Assembly: GCA_002395065.1 (NCBI GenBank)
Contig: DGVS01000005.1
Span: 114,687-178,686, forward strand
Reading direction: 5' to 3'
Source of the DNA: Caryophanales bacterium UBA4278
Lineage (GTDB): Bacteria > Bacillota_I > Bacilli_A > RFN20 > CAG-826
Length of the DNA stretch: 64,000 bases
Positions within the stretch are counted from its first letter, which is position 1. Every line of letters starts with the position of its first letter. The position numbers were made by a program, and so were the translations under genes. The notes under the pieces are model-generated. The model saw only the letters and a list, made by a program, of their open reading frames with translations. It was not told the DNA's origin and made no database searches. Of the stretch, positions 1 to 9,631 are shown piece after piece.

Positions 1-385
1 AAACACCCTTGAAAATATAGTAAATTTCGAGGACAAAATACGGAATTAAAAAGCCGAGTGCATTGTGTAAGGCAAAGAAGAATAAAATTGATCCAAAACC
101 GCCAATTGCAATTAATGTAATTGCTAACTCAATTAAAGCGTGTTTATAGCGATAGATGTAGAATTCTTCTACTCCAAGGATTCCTAGCAAGATAGCAAAG
201 ATTCCAGCCGCTTTCTTAGAACGTGGTTTAAGGTGTTGGTTTTTTAATTCAACAGGATCGAACACTTTTGTGATATCGATTGTCGAATCATCAATACCTT
301 CGAGTGGCTTTTTACCACCACAAAATGGACAAATTTCTTTGTCGAGTCGAGAGATTGATTCGTGACAATAACGACATTTCGGCAT
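1..385 (-). CDS. Zinc-ribbon plus TM2-like membrane protein (partial, 3' end outside window)
   Basis: The protein starts MPKCRYCH at 385 and runs off the left edge after about 128 codons. Residues 4-23 carry two CxxC pairs (CRYC and CPFC), a small zinc ribbon. A polar stretch follows, then hydrophobic segments from about residue 63 with the pattern KKAAGIFAILLGILGVEEFY, which resembles the TM2 domain family (proline- and glycine-rich hairpin in the membrane). The family has no single defined function. No Shine-Dalgarno site precedes the ATG; a TATACT -10-like box lies 13 nt upstream. The reading frame is open from ATG to the edge, so I take it as real although the 3' end is missing. Confidence 0.7.
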   Translation of the reverse strand, partial: MPKCRYCHESISRLDKEICPFCGGKKPLEGIDDSTIDITKVFDPVELKNQHLKPRSKKAAGIFAILLGILGVEEFYIYRYKHALIELAITLIAIGGFGSILFFFALHNALGFLIPYFVLEIYYIFKGV

Positions 386-420
386 AAATACGTGTAAAAG
401 TATAGCACATGTAGGCAAAG

Positions 421-447
421 AAAAAACGACCAATCATGATCGTTTTT
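421..447 (-). terminator. Rho-independent terminator of guaD
   Basis: Read on the minus strand, AAAACGA and TCGTTTT form a stem around a 10-nt loop and continue into a T-run, just downstream of the guanine deaminase stop. Confidence 0.6.
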
Positions 448-460
448 ACTTTTTTATTGA

Positions 461-913
461 TTAGTAATTTGTTTTGTCTTCGATTGCGGCGTATTCAGCA
501 TAGAGCTTTAAGCAAGCCTTACGATCAAGTTCGATGACCATTTCATCGAGGTGACCTTGCATCTCGTAGAAGACTTTATCTCTAAATCCGATACCTTCGG
601 TATCAACAATGTTACAACCATAGTAGACTTTCTTAATGTTAGCCCAGAGAATAGCCGCCATACACATTGGACAAGGTTCACCTGTTGTATAAAGTTCGCA
701 TCCACTTAAGTCAAATGTGCCTAGCTTCTTACAGGCTTTATGGATGGCCATCATTTCTCCATGGCAGGTCGGATCATTGTTTTTAACAACTTGGTTGTGT
801 CCTTTTCCGACAACTTCACCATCTTTGACAATGACCGCACCAAAAGGACCGCCGTGACCAGCACGAATTCCTTTTCGAGCTTCATTGATTGCCATTCTCA
901 TGTATTTGTTCAT
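461..913 (-). CDS. guaD: Guanine deaminase (cytidine-deaminase fold)
   Basis: Hydrolyses guanine to xanthine and ammonia in cytoplasmic purine salvage. The 150-residue protein has the zinc signature of the family: H-G-E around residue 52, then E-P-C-P-M-C about 30 residues later. The segments GGPFGAVIVKDG, NDPTCHGE and GFRDKVFYE match the Bacillus GuaD type better than TadA or cytosine deaminase; I judged this from memory of the family, so TadA-like specificity is a remote alternative. The start is the ATG at 913, because GCGAGG lies 7 nt upstream; a TTG five codons earlier would overlap that site. A single-gene transcript is likely, with its own promoter and terminator. Confidence 0.88.
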   Translation of the reverse strand: MNKYMRMAINEARKGIRAGHGGPFGAVIVKDGEVVGKGHNQVVKNNDPTCHGEMMAIHKACKKLGTFDLSGCELYTTGEPCPMCMAAILWANIKKVYYGCNIVDTEGIGFRDKVFYEMQGHLDEMVIELDRKACLKLYAEYAAIEDKTNY

Positions 914-931
914 ATCAATACCTCGCAAAAT

Positions 932-940
932 ATTATAACA
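932..940 (-). promoter_or_regulatory. Extended -10 promoter of guaD
   Basis: On the minus strand the sequence reads TGTTATAAT, a perfect TGnTATAAT extended -10, 18 nt before the start codon. No good -35 is visible at 17 nt, as is usual for extended -10 promoters. Confidence 0.6.
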
Positions 941-1004
941 TAAATTTTGCTTTTTCTCATTAACGATTTAATTACTCTGTAATTATAGATTTGTAAAAGT
1001 TAAC

Positions 1005-1028
1005 AAAAAAAGAGGGAATAACCCTCTT
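1005..1028 (-). terminator. Terminator of the hrcA-grpE-dnaK-dnaJ operon
   Basis: On the minus strand AAGAGGG-TTATT-CCCTCTT is followed by a run of seven T, starting 3 nt after the dnaJ stop codon. Confidence 0.85.
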
Positions 1029-1030
1029 AA

Positions 1031-2170
1031 TTAAGCGTGAAAAGCTTTCTTAAACTTTGTAAAAATGGATTCGCTTGGTGATTCTTCTTTCTGGAATTCG
1101 TTAAGCAGTTCTTTTTGCTTTTTACTTAGTTTTGTTGGTGTTTTTACGATCATGTGTAGATATTGATCACCTGGTGTTCCTTTACGCATATCTTTGATAC
1201 CGCGTCCTTTTAAACGAAGAATTTGGTTTGGCTGGGTTCCTGCTGGAACTTCTACTTCTACTTCTCCATAAACAGTTGGAACATCAATCTTTTTGCCAAG
1301 CATCGCATCAACAACCGAGATTGGAACATCAAGGTGAATATCGTTTCCATCACGTTTGAAGTATGGATGTGGCACAATAACGATCTCTAAATAGAGATCT
1401 CCATTTGGTCCACCATTGAGTCCACGTTCACCTTTTTCACGAATACGGATTTGTTGTCCCTGGTTTATACCAGCTGGAATGTTCACTTCCATATTGCGTT
1501 TAATGTGGGTAAATCCTTTTCCACCACAGTTTGGACATGGGTTAGAAATAATCTTGCCCGAACCATGACAATCTGGACAGACTTGTTGGGACTCCATCAC
1601 ACCAAAAAGTGTACGTTGTTGGGTATTGATATAACCTTTTCCGCCACACTTCGAACAAGTATGGAAATCTTGTTCACTTTTAGCGCCAGTTCCGTGACAA
1701 GATGAACACTGTTCATCATATTCTACTGGAATCGTCACTTTTCGACCAAGAATAGCGTCCATAAATTGGACGCGAATGCGTTGAAGAGTGTCTCCGCCAC
1801 GTTGTGGCCCATAACTTCTTTGTCTTCTTGAGGAACCACCACCAAAGAACGAACTAAAAATGTCACCTAAATCGACTCCGCCAAAACCTTGACTAGAGAA
1901 TCCGGCACCACCAAATGGGTTACCATAACCACCAGTCGATGCACCTTGTTCAAAGGCAGCACTACCAAATTGGTCATATGTTTGACGCTTTTGATCATCG
2001 TAAAGGATGTCATAAGCTTCTTGGACTTCTTTAAATTTTTGTTCCGCTCCTGGTTCTTTGTTTAAATCAGGATGGTATTTTTTGGCGAGTTTTCGATAAG
2101 CTGATTTAATCTCATCCTTAGTAGCAGTTTTGCTGACTCCTAAGGTCGCATAATAATCTTTTGCAGCCAT
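1031..2170 (-). CDS. dnaJ: Chaperone protein DnaJ
   Basis: Hsp40 co-chaperone that stimulates the ATPase of DnaK and delivers unfolded clients. At 379 residues it is a full-length type I DnaJ: a J domain with the HPD motif (YHPDLNKEPG) in the first 70 residues, a Gly/Phe-rich linker, four CxxCxGxG zinc-finger repeats between about residues 150 and 220 (CSSCHGTG, CSKCGGKG, CPDCHGSG, CPNCGGKG) and the C-terminal substrate-binding domain. AGAAAGGA precedes the ATG. It is the last gene of the heat-shock operon. An 81-bp gap with a strong hairpin separates it from dnaK. Confidence 0.97.
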   Translation of the reverse strand: MAAKDYYATLGVSKTATKDEIKSAYRKLAKKYHPDLNKEPGAEQKFKEVQEAYDILYDDQKRQTYDQFGSAAFEQGASTGGYGNPFGGAGFSSQGFGGVDLGDIFSSFFGGGSSRRQRSYGPQRGGDTLQRIRVQFMDAILGRKVTIPVEYDEQCSSCHGTGAKSEQDFHTCSKCGGKGYINTQQRTLFGVMESQQVCPDCHGSGKIISNPCPNCGGKGFTHIKRNMEVNIPAGINQGQQIRIREKGERGLNGGPNGDLYLEIVIVPHPYFKRDGNDIHLDVPISVVDAMLGKKIDVPTVYGEVEVEVPAGTQPNQILRLKGRGIKDMRKGTPGDQYLHMIVKTPTKLSKKQKELLNEFQKEESPSESIFTKFKKAFHA

Positions 2171-2189
2171 AATCGTCCTTTCTAACCAA

Positions 2190-2221
2190 CAAAGCGCGGA
2201 GCAAGTTGCTCCAACGCTTTG
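2190..2221 (-). other. Intercistronic hairpin between dnaK and dnaJ
   Basis: CAAAGCG and CGCTTTG flank GGAGCAA and TTGCTCC, giving an almost perfect hairpin of about 14 bp. It has no T-run on the minus strand, so it looks like an mRNA processing or stability element rather than a terminator. A second small inverted repeat (TATTTCAT-AA-ATGAAATA, 2232-2249) lies next to the dnaK stop. Confidence 0.6.
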
Positions 2222-2251
2222 CTAGAATATTTATTTCATAAATGAAATAGA

Positions 2252-4078
<1,827 letters not shown>

Positions 4079-4648
4079 TTAGGCGTCTAATTCTTTCGAT
4101 TCTATTTGAGAATCGTTATTTTCTTCTTTTTTGTCTTCGTCTTTTTTATCTGTGGAGACGACCACAATTGCTGGTCGGATTAAGTGTTCATGGAGTTTAT
4201 AACCTTTGAGGTTAACTTGGAGCACTCGGTTTGGTTCACCTTCATCAAACTTTGTTTCTAAGGCTTGCATAACGGTTGGATCAAACTTGTCACCGACTTT
4301 TGGGGTAATTTCGCTTACGCCCTCTTGTTCAAGGACATTCACGAGGTTACGGTAGATAAACTGGAATCCGACGAGGAAGTTTTTCATTTCCTCGGATTTA
4401 ACCTCCACACTTAGTGCGAGGTGGAATCCATCGAGGATTGGAAGGAGATTATCAACGAATCCTTCAGCGCGGTATTTAATCGCTTCGCGATGGTCTTTTT
4501 CGACATTCTTACGAAGGTTTTGCATATCCGCATAAGCTCGATAATATTCATTCTTCCAATGATCTAAGTCAGCTTGCAGCTTTTGGATTTCTTCGTGGTG
4601 CTTTTCCTTTTGGCTTTGCACCTTCTCTTGTTTCTTTTCTTCCTTCAC
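4079..4648 (-). CDS. grpE: Nucleotide exchange factor GrpE
   Basis: Dimeric exchange factor that releases ADP from DnaK. An N-terminal Lys/Glu-rich coiled coil is followed by the GrpE core (DMQNLRKNVEKDH, ILDGFHLAL, GVSEI, VLQVNLKGYKLHEHLIRPA), then an acidic tail. I chose the GTG at 4648 as start because GGAAG lies about 6 nt upstream; a TTG at 4675 is possible but has no ribosome-binding site. The start lies inside hrcA, giving an 80-bp overlap in a different frame, so the two are probably translationally coupled. Confidence 0.93.
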   Translation of the reverse strand: MKEEKKQEKVQSQKEKHHEEIQKLQADLDHWKNEYYRAYADMQNLRKNVEKDHREAIKYRAEGFVDNLLPILDGFHLALSVEVKSEEMKNFLVGFQFIYRNLVNVLEQEGVSEITPKVGDKFDPTVMQALETKFDEGEPNRVLQVNLKGYKLHEHLIRPAIVVVSTDKKDEDKKEENNDSQIESKELDA

Positions 4649-5684
4649 TATTTTCTTCCTTTCTCTCGTCTTCAACTTTTAGTTGTTTGTTGTAAGTTTT
4701 TTCTAACTCACGAACGAGGTATTCCATCGAGGAGACGACTTTGTCGTAATCCATTCGTTTTGGACCAACGATTGCAATCGATCCTTCTTTTTGACCAGGG
4801 ATTTTGACTTTCGCGGAGATAATGGAGACATCATCATCTTCCTTACTTTCTCCACCAATGTGGATGGAGATTTCATCATCGGTGTCTTCTTCTACTTCGC
4901 GGAAGATCTCTGGAGACTCGAATAAATCGAGAAGTTTTTTAATTTTACTGGCATCATTAGCGAACTCTGGTTGATCGAATAAGACATCTTTTCCATAAGC
5001 ACTTAATCGATCTTTAGCGAAGCCTAGGAACGCTTCGAGCATTGTTTGATAAACCACATCATGGTCGATCACATAGTCGCTAAGTAATGGGCGAATCGCT
5101 TCCATCTTTGGAACAAGATCACTAATGCGTGTACCTTGTAAGCGTTCATTTAATAATTTTACGCATGATTCAATGTCAGATAATTTGGTCTTTTCGTTAA
5201 TAACGAAGGTTTTGTTTTCGACATAACCTTGATCAGTAACGAAGACGCATGTGGCACTAGTTTTGGAAAGAGGGATGATTTGGACAGAAACTAATTTTTC
5301 TTCATTCACATTTGGTCCAAGGACAATCGATGCCAGATTCGTCATTTGGGAGAGAATTTCACAACTCTCTTTAATCACATCATCAATTGATTGAACTTTT
5401 TGTTCGAGAATTGATTGCATCTGGTATTTGAATTCATCCGAGACACTTCTTTCACGGAGGTTTTCAATGTAATATCGATATCCTTTACTAGAAGGAACGC
5501 GTCCGCTCGATGTGTGTGTCTTTTCAAGAAGACCATCTTGTTCAAGAGCGTTCATCTCATTACGGATTGTTGCGCTTGAATATTCAAGCCCATACTCTTC
5601 AATCAGCGTATGACTTCCGACAGGTTGAGCAGTTTTGATGAAGTGTTCAACGATGAGCTTTAGGACTTTATCACGTCGATTCAT
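4569..5684 (-). CDS. hrcA: Heat-inducible transcription repressor HrcA
   Basis: Represses its own operon by binding CIRCE operators and is kept folded by GroEL in known systems. A winged-helix N-terminus (RRDKVLKLIVEHFI, then TIRNEMNALEQDGLLEKTH) precedes the GAF-like dimerisation and inserted domains. The start is the ATG at 5684 with AAGGAGG 5 nt upstream; an in-frame ATG 11 codons earlier would lie in the CIRCE region. The family core would end near LEKTYN. About 35 extra charged residues follow (KVEDERKEENSEGRKE and beyond), encoded over the start of grpE. This tail is unusual, and I cannot exclude a frameshift near 4650. Confidence 0.93.
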   Translation of the reverse strand: MNRRDKVLKLIVEHFIKTAQPVGSHTLIEEYGLEYSSATIRNEMNALEQDGLLEKTHTSSGRVPSSKGYRYYIENLRERSVSDEFKYQMQSILEQKVQSIDDVIKESCEILSQMTNLASIVLGPNVNEEKLVSVQIIPLSKTSATCVFVTDQGYVENKTFVINEKTKLSDIESCVKLLNERLQGTRISDLVPKMEAIRPLLSDYVIDHDVVYQTMLEAFLGFAKDRLSAYGKDVLFDQPEFANDASKIKKLLDLFESPEIFREVEEDTDDEISIHIGGESKEDDDVSIISAKVKIPGQKEGSIAIVGPKRMDYDKVVSSMEYLVRELEKTYNKQLKVEDERKEENSEGRKETREGAKPKGKAPRRNPKAAS

Positions 5685-5697
5685 TTTAACCTCCTTT

Positions 5698-5724
5698 TTG
5701 GCACTCTCATTCCTCAAGTGCTAA
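5698..5724 (-). promoter_or_regulatory. CIRCE operator 1
   Basis: TTGGCACTC - 9 nt - AAGTGCTAA, close to the consensus TTAGCACTC-N9-GAGTGCTAA. It lies between the -10 box and the hrcA ribosome-binding site, so HrcA bound here would cover the transcript start. Confidence 0.93.
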
Positions 5725-5728
5725 CAAC

Positions 5729-5756
5729 ATTATATTTGGATTTTTGGCACTGTCAA
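5729..5756 (-). promoter_or_regulatory. Promoter of the hrcA operon
   Basis: On the minus strand, TTGACA (5756-5751), a 16-nt spacer and TATAAT (5734-5729): both hexamers match the sigma-A consensus perfectly. Two CIRCE elements flank the core. Confidence 0.92.
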
Positions 5757-5770
5757 CACTTAAGTGCTAA
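5744..5770 (-). promoter_or_regulatory. CIRCE operator 2, overlapping the -35 box
   Basis: TTGGCACTG - 9 nt - AAGTGCTAA. The -35 hexamer at 5751-5756 sits inside this operator, so the promoter is blocked from both sides when HrcA binds. Confidence 0.9.
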
Positions 5771-5784
5771 AATTTGTTAAAAAA

Positions 5785-5809
5785 TAAAAAAATTACCATT
5801 TATGGTAAT
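5785..5809 (-). terminator. Terminator of hemW
   Basis: ATTACCAT-TT-ATGGTAAT forms an 8-bp stem flanked by A-runs and T-runs on both sides. On the minus strand it follows hemW and separates it from the heat-shock operon. Confidence 0.75.
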
Positions 5810-5837
5810 AATTTTTTGAAAAGTTAGTGATTATGTC

Positions 5838-6938
5838 TTAGAAAAACGACAAAATGAGGCGATCCATAACCATTAATCCATCATCCGTGAAAGCAAACTT
5901 TCCATCACTAATTTTGACGAAATTGTTCTTAACGTATTCATCAATTTTTGTTTGATATTTTTGTAGGAAGTCTTCTTTGAAAAGTTCTTTATATTCACCT
6001 AGTGAAAAGCCTTCTTTAAGACGAAGGTGCGTCATCAAAAAGTATTCACGAAGAAGTTTTTGATCAACTTTTTCTCTTTCTAAGACATAGTCTCCTGCTA
6101 AATATTTCTCAAGGCTTGGAGTGTTTTTGTATCGCACTCCATTAACATAACCGGAGGCGCCTAAACCAGCCCCATAATATTCTTGGTTATGCCAGTAAAC
6201 GAGATTATGACGAGATTCGTAACCTGTTTTAGAGAAGTTGGAGATCTCATAACGTTCATATCCAGCTTCTCGCATCATCTTTAAAATTGTGTCATAAAAC
6301 AAACGTGAGTCATCTTGGTTTTGCTCTTTGATATTCTTAATAAAGAATAAAGTACCCGGAGAAACAATCAATGAATAGATCGAGATGTGTTCAGTTTTTA
6401 GACGAAGGATGTTTTTAACATCATCTTTTACTTCGTCTAATGTTTGACCTGGAAATCCATACATCAGATCAACGTTAATGTTTCTAAATCCAGTATCGCG
6501 AGCATTCTGAATGACTTCTCTCGCTTTTTCGAACGTATGAAAACGGCCGATTTGAGAGAGTCTTTCGTCGTGGGTGGACTCTATGCCAATAGACAATCGA
6601 TTCACGCCATAACGAGCCATTAAAGATAGTTTTTGACTTGTTAGATTCTCGACATTAGCTTCACAAGTAAACTCTCCACCATTCTTTAATAGATTTGAGA
6701 CCTTTTTTAGGAGGGATTCGAATTCGAAATCACTTAAAGATGTTGGAGTGCCTCCACCAATATAGATGGTTTCCATCTTTCTAAGATGATAAGAGTCGAT
6801 TTCTTTAAAAAGAGCCTCTAGATAAGGCTTCGAGAATTTCTCAAAATAAAAAAGTTTTGTGAAGTCACAGTACGGACAGATATGTTCACAAAACGGGATA
6901 TGAATGTATAAGGATTTATTGTTGGTGGAATTCGTCAT
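5838..6938 (-). CDS. hemW: Radical SAM heme chaperone HemW (coproporphyrinogen oxidase-like)
   Basis: Radical-SAM protein of the HemN/HemW family. The CxxxCxxC cluster motif is present as CEHICPYC, preceded by SLYIHIPF. GGGTPTSL is the glycine-rich SAM-binding element, and RLSIGIES and DLMYGFPGQT are typical. The N-terminus lacks the extra cysteine expected of true oxygen-independent coproporphyrinogen III oxidases, so HemW (heme delivery) is preferred. I chose the ATG at 6938, which overlaps the upstream small gene by 23 bp; an earlier ATG at 6977 would extend the overlap. No strong ribosome-binding site is seen, so coupled translation is likely. lepA-hemW-hrcA proximity is common in Bacilli. 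Confidence 0.9.
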   Translation of the reverse strand: MTNSTNNKSLYIHIPFCEHICPYCDFTKLFYFEKFSKPYLEALFKEIDSYHLRKMETIYIGGGTPTSLSDFEFESLLKKVSNLLKNGGEFTCEANVENLTSQKLSLMARYGVNRLSIGIESTHDERLSQIGRFHTFEKAREVIQNARDTGFRNINVDLMYGFPGQTLDEVKDDVKNILRLKTEHISIYSLIVSPGTLFFIKNIKEQNQDDSRLFYDTILKMMREAGYERYEISNFSKTGYESRHNLVYWHNQEYYGAGLGASGYVNGVRYKNTPSLEKYLAGDYVLEREKVDQKLLREYFLMTHLRLKEGFSLGEYKELFKEDFLQKYQTKIDEYVKNNFVKISDGKFAFTDDGLMVMDRLILSFF

Positions 6939-7167
6939 GTTCTTTGGCTTGATCCATCTGTTTTTGGATTTCTTCATCCTCGATTGGGACTAAGATTCGA
7001 TCAAGTTCTTCTTTGGCGGCCTGCTTTTCATCAATCTCTGGTTTCTTAATTTTTAAGAAATTGATTTTGTTTTTCGCTAGCATAACGCCTAAAACGATTA
7101 AACCAAAAAATCCAAGAAGTCCAAGAAGGACCCATAAAGGTAGTAAATCAGATGCGAGAATGTACAT
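6916..7167 (-). CDS. Small single-pass membrane protein, unknown function
   Basis: An 83-residue protein with one hydrophobic segment (residues 8-30, LLPLWVLLGLLGFFGLIVLG) and a charged cytoplasmic tail rich in Glu, Lys and Gln (EEIQKQMDQAKEHDEF). I do not recognise the family. AGAGGA precedes the ATG at 7167; a TTG six codons earlier overlaps that site. The gene lies between pfkA and hemW, 29 bp from pfkA, and overlaps hemW, so the three are probably co-transcribed. Confidence 0.65.
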   Translation of the reverse strand: MYILASDLLPLWVLLGLLGFFGLIVLGVMLAKNKINFLKIKKPEIDEKQAAKEELDRILVPIEDEEIQKQMDQAKEHDEFHQQ

Positions 7168-7196
7168 AACTTTTTCCTCTTTCAAATTGTATCTTA

Positions 7197-8162
7197 TTAT
7201 TGGAGCATTTCAATAAGTTCTGGTAGTCCAGAAGCTGTTTCATGCTTCATTTGGATTGCTTCTTCAATATCGTAATCAACGATGACACTGTGTTTCATGC
7301 CGACAATTCGACCACTTTTAACTTTGTTATCGACGAGCAACTCAATTGCGTGTGCCGAGAAACGAGCTGCAAGAATTCGATCTTCGGCCACTGGGGATCC
7401 TCCACGTTGAAGTCTTCCAAGAACTTCTGTACGAGTAGTAAATCCAGTTTCTTTTTCGACCTTTTTGGCGAGCTCGTTAATATCAAGCAGGTTTTCACTG
7501 ACGATAATAATCGCGTGATCCTTCTTTTCATCTTTCATCTTGCGAAGACGTTTGAATAAGCTTTCTTCATCCAAAGGATGTTCGACACAAATCACGCCTT
7601 CGGCACCTTCTGCTAGAGCACTAAAGAGGGCTAAATCTCCACAATGACGTCCCATGACTTCAATGAGAGAACATCTTTGATGGGATGAAGATGTGTCCTT
7701 TAGTTTATCGACACATTCACAGATGGTGTTTAAGGCTGTAGCAAAACCAATTGTTTTATCGGTTGAGCCAACATCATTATCAATTGTGGCAGGGATACCA
7801 ACAACTCTCACACCTTGTTTGGCTAAAGCGGCTAATCCACGGTAAGTTCCATCGCCACCAATACCAACAAGAGCGTCAATGCCGAAATCTTTTAAGATTT
7901 CTGCGGCTTTCTTTTGTGCTTCAACTTCTAAAAATTCTTTTAACCTAGCTGAACGAATGATTGTTCCACCACGATTAATAATATCTTGGGTAAAATCTTT
8001 GTTGACTTGTTTAATGTTTCCTTCAAGTAGTCCACGAAAACCATCATAGATGACGTACATTTCTTTTTTAGCGACTAAACCAGCACGAATCACGGCTCGA
8101 ACAGCAGCGTTCATTCCTGGGGCATCACCACCACTTGTTAATACAGCAATTTTGTGAATCAT
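7197..8162 (-). CDS. pfkA: ATP-dependent 6-phosphofructokinase
   Basis: Commits fructose 6-phosphate to glycolysis. The 321-residue protein has the bacterial PfkA length and motifs: LTSGGDAPGMNAAVRA at the ATP site, GGDGTYRG, the catalytic TIDND loop (PATIDND, where PGTIDND is commoner), the substrate arginine segment SLIEVMGRHCGDLAL, and GRLQRGGSPVAEDR. An AAGGA ribosome-binding site lies inside the end of the preceding gene, 5 bp away. Pyruvate kinase, often adjacent in other Firmicutes, is absent here. Confidence 0.97.
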   Translation of the reverse strand: MIHKIAVLTSGGDAPGMNAAVRAVIRAGLVAKKEMYVIYDGFRGLLEGNIKQVNKDFTQDIINRGGTIIRSARLKEFLEVEAQKKAAEILKDFGIDALVGIGGDGTYRGLAALAKQGVRVVGIPATIDNDVGSTDKTIGFATALNTICECVDKLKDTSSSHQRCSLIEVMGRHCGDLALFSALAEGAEGVICVEHPLDEESLFKRLRKMKDEKKDHAIIIVSENLLDINELAKKVEKETGFTTRTEVLGRLQRGGSPVAEDRILAARFSAHAIELLVDNKVKSGRIVGMKHSVIVDYDIEEAIQMKHETASGLPELIEMLQ

Positions 8163-8167
8163 TTTTC

Positions 8168-9541
8168 TTAGTCCTTAAAGATTGGAGTGTAAACAAACTT
8201 TTTGTTGTTAACCTTTTCGCGGCGATAATAACCTCGTAAAACGAGGTGATCCATTGAAGTACGAGCCGTTTCATAGACGCAGCCTTCGGCTTTACGATAT
8301 TGTTCAATGGTATAGAAATGGCTTTTCTCACGGTGACGAATATAAAAATGGGCTTGACCTTTCTTTAGTGTTGGGTCAGTTTCTAAAAGTTCTTCAGTGA
8401 GTTTTTGAAGTTCTTTTTCACTTAAAGTTTGTTCACTTACTTTAGTAAACGTTTCAACATGAACCTTTGGCTGTTCAACTTCAACAACAGGCTTGTAGGT
8501 TGGTTTTGTCTCTTCAACAACTGGTTCATAATGAACGGATTCTTTTTTTACTTCTTCGACGTGTTCTTTAAAGTCTTCCTCAAGTTGATTTAAGGAATGG
8601 GACACGAAGACATTGCTAGCATCCTCAATTGTTTGAAGAAGAATATCTAAATAAACATTAATCATATAAGTGAGGTCATGAGTTCTTTGAACTTCTTTGG
8701 CAAGAGTACCAACTAAAAGTTGTTGTTCGCTAAGAAGATTTTCAATAGGTAAGAAAACACCACATTCGCCGATCTCACGGACAAGAATTGCCTTACACAG
8801 CAAGATACTCATTTCGTAGTTATAACGTGAGAATGGTTTAACATAGTTAAAGACATAACAAACAATGGCGACACGAACATAAAGTGGTAGGTCGCGACGT
8901 TCAACGAAACGAAATAATGATTCCATCTGGGATTCAATGAGGTTTGCTGGTGCGCCAACGTACTCACGTCCGATTAAGACGTTATTCTTTTGTTCGATGT
9001 CTGCAGTTCTATAGAACTCAGAAAGTTCAGGATTTCCAGTAAGTAAACTATAGAAATCAGCTAAGAGGTTTTCGTCAATATTTAACGAATCTAAATTTAA
9101 GCGATCAAAAGCTTTGAGGTATCTTTGTAGATAAGCAAATTGAGGATCAATGTTTTCTTCGCGAAGAATGTTGCTAATCGAAACATCATCAACATTCTTG
9201 TTATTTGCTTTAGCAATGCTTTTTAAGCATTTGCTGATTAAAGAGTTAACAATTCTTTGATAATCAAGCGTTTCTTGAGAGATATTTTTAAAGATTTGCT
9301 TATAGTTATAGCCCTCTGAATTAACATTTCCAATTTTGTTTTGGATCAGTTGACAGAAGCAGATGCTATAAGGCGTCTTTGTAAAATCAACTAGGTTAAT
9401 CTTTTGACTCGACTTTTCACGATAAGCTAAAATCTCAGCCCAAATTGGATCAATTAGGTTTGTTCCAAGTGCGCGGGCAACTTCTAATCTTGTTGCATAT
9501 TTTTCTTCTGTAAAGCGAAATGGTAAATTTTGATAACCCAT
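8168..9541 (-). CDS. Fic-fold protein with degenerate active site and C-terminal winged helix
   Basis: A 457-residue protein. Residues 170-260 follow the Fic (AMP-transferase) fold: FYRTADIEQ, then VLIGREYVGAPANLIESQM, then VCYVFNYVKPFSRYNYE. The last segment aligns with the catalytic H-P-F-x-x-G-N-G-R motif but reads K235-P-F-S-R-Y-N-Y-E, so the base histidine, the glycine anion hole and the arginine are gone. A Pro/Val/Glu-rich linker (about 330-370) leads to a C-terminal domain (HFYTIEQYRKAEG, TARTSMDHLVLRGYY) that looks like a winged helix. AGAGGT precedes the ATG, and the gene sits directly upstream of pfkA. Inference: a catalytically dead Fic regulator, perhaps DNA-binding. Confidence 0.72.
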   Translation of the reverse strand: MGYQNLPFRFTEEKYATRLEVARALGTNLIDPIWAEILAYREKSSQKINLVDFTKTPYSICFCQLIQNKIGNVNSEGYNYKQIFKNISQETLDYQRIVNSLISKCLKSIAKANNKNVDDVSISNILREENIDPQFAYLQRYLKAFDRLNLDSLNIDENLLADFYSLLTGNPELSEFYRTADIEQKNNVLIGREYVGAPANLIESQMESLFRFVERRDLPLYVRVAIVCYVFNYVKPFSRYNYEMSILLCKAILVREIGECGVFLPIENLLSEQQLLVGTLAKEVQRTHDLTYMINVYLDILLQTIEDASNVFVSHSLNQLEEDFKEHVEEVKKESVHYEPVVEETKPTYKPVVEVEQPKVHVETFTKVSEQTLSEKELQKLTEELLETDPTLKKGQAHFYIRHREKSHFYTIEQYRKAEGCVYETARTSMDHLVLRGYYRREKVNNKKFVYTPIFKD

Positions 9542-9631
9542 AAACGATACCTCTTTACATAAATTCTAACATTTGCGATTTCTTATTACAATAAGGATTT
9601 ACTAATTATTTACCAATCGGCTACTAAACAA

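Noticed and set aside
1451..1705. Plus-strand ORF opposite dnaJ, and similar antisense ORFs (3285-3551, 9 kb, 22 kb, 28 kb regions)
   Set aside because: They are in the shadow of well-conserved genes, lack ribosome-binding sites and encode low-complexity sequence.
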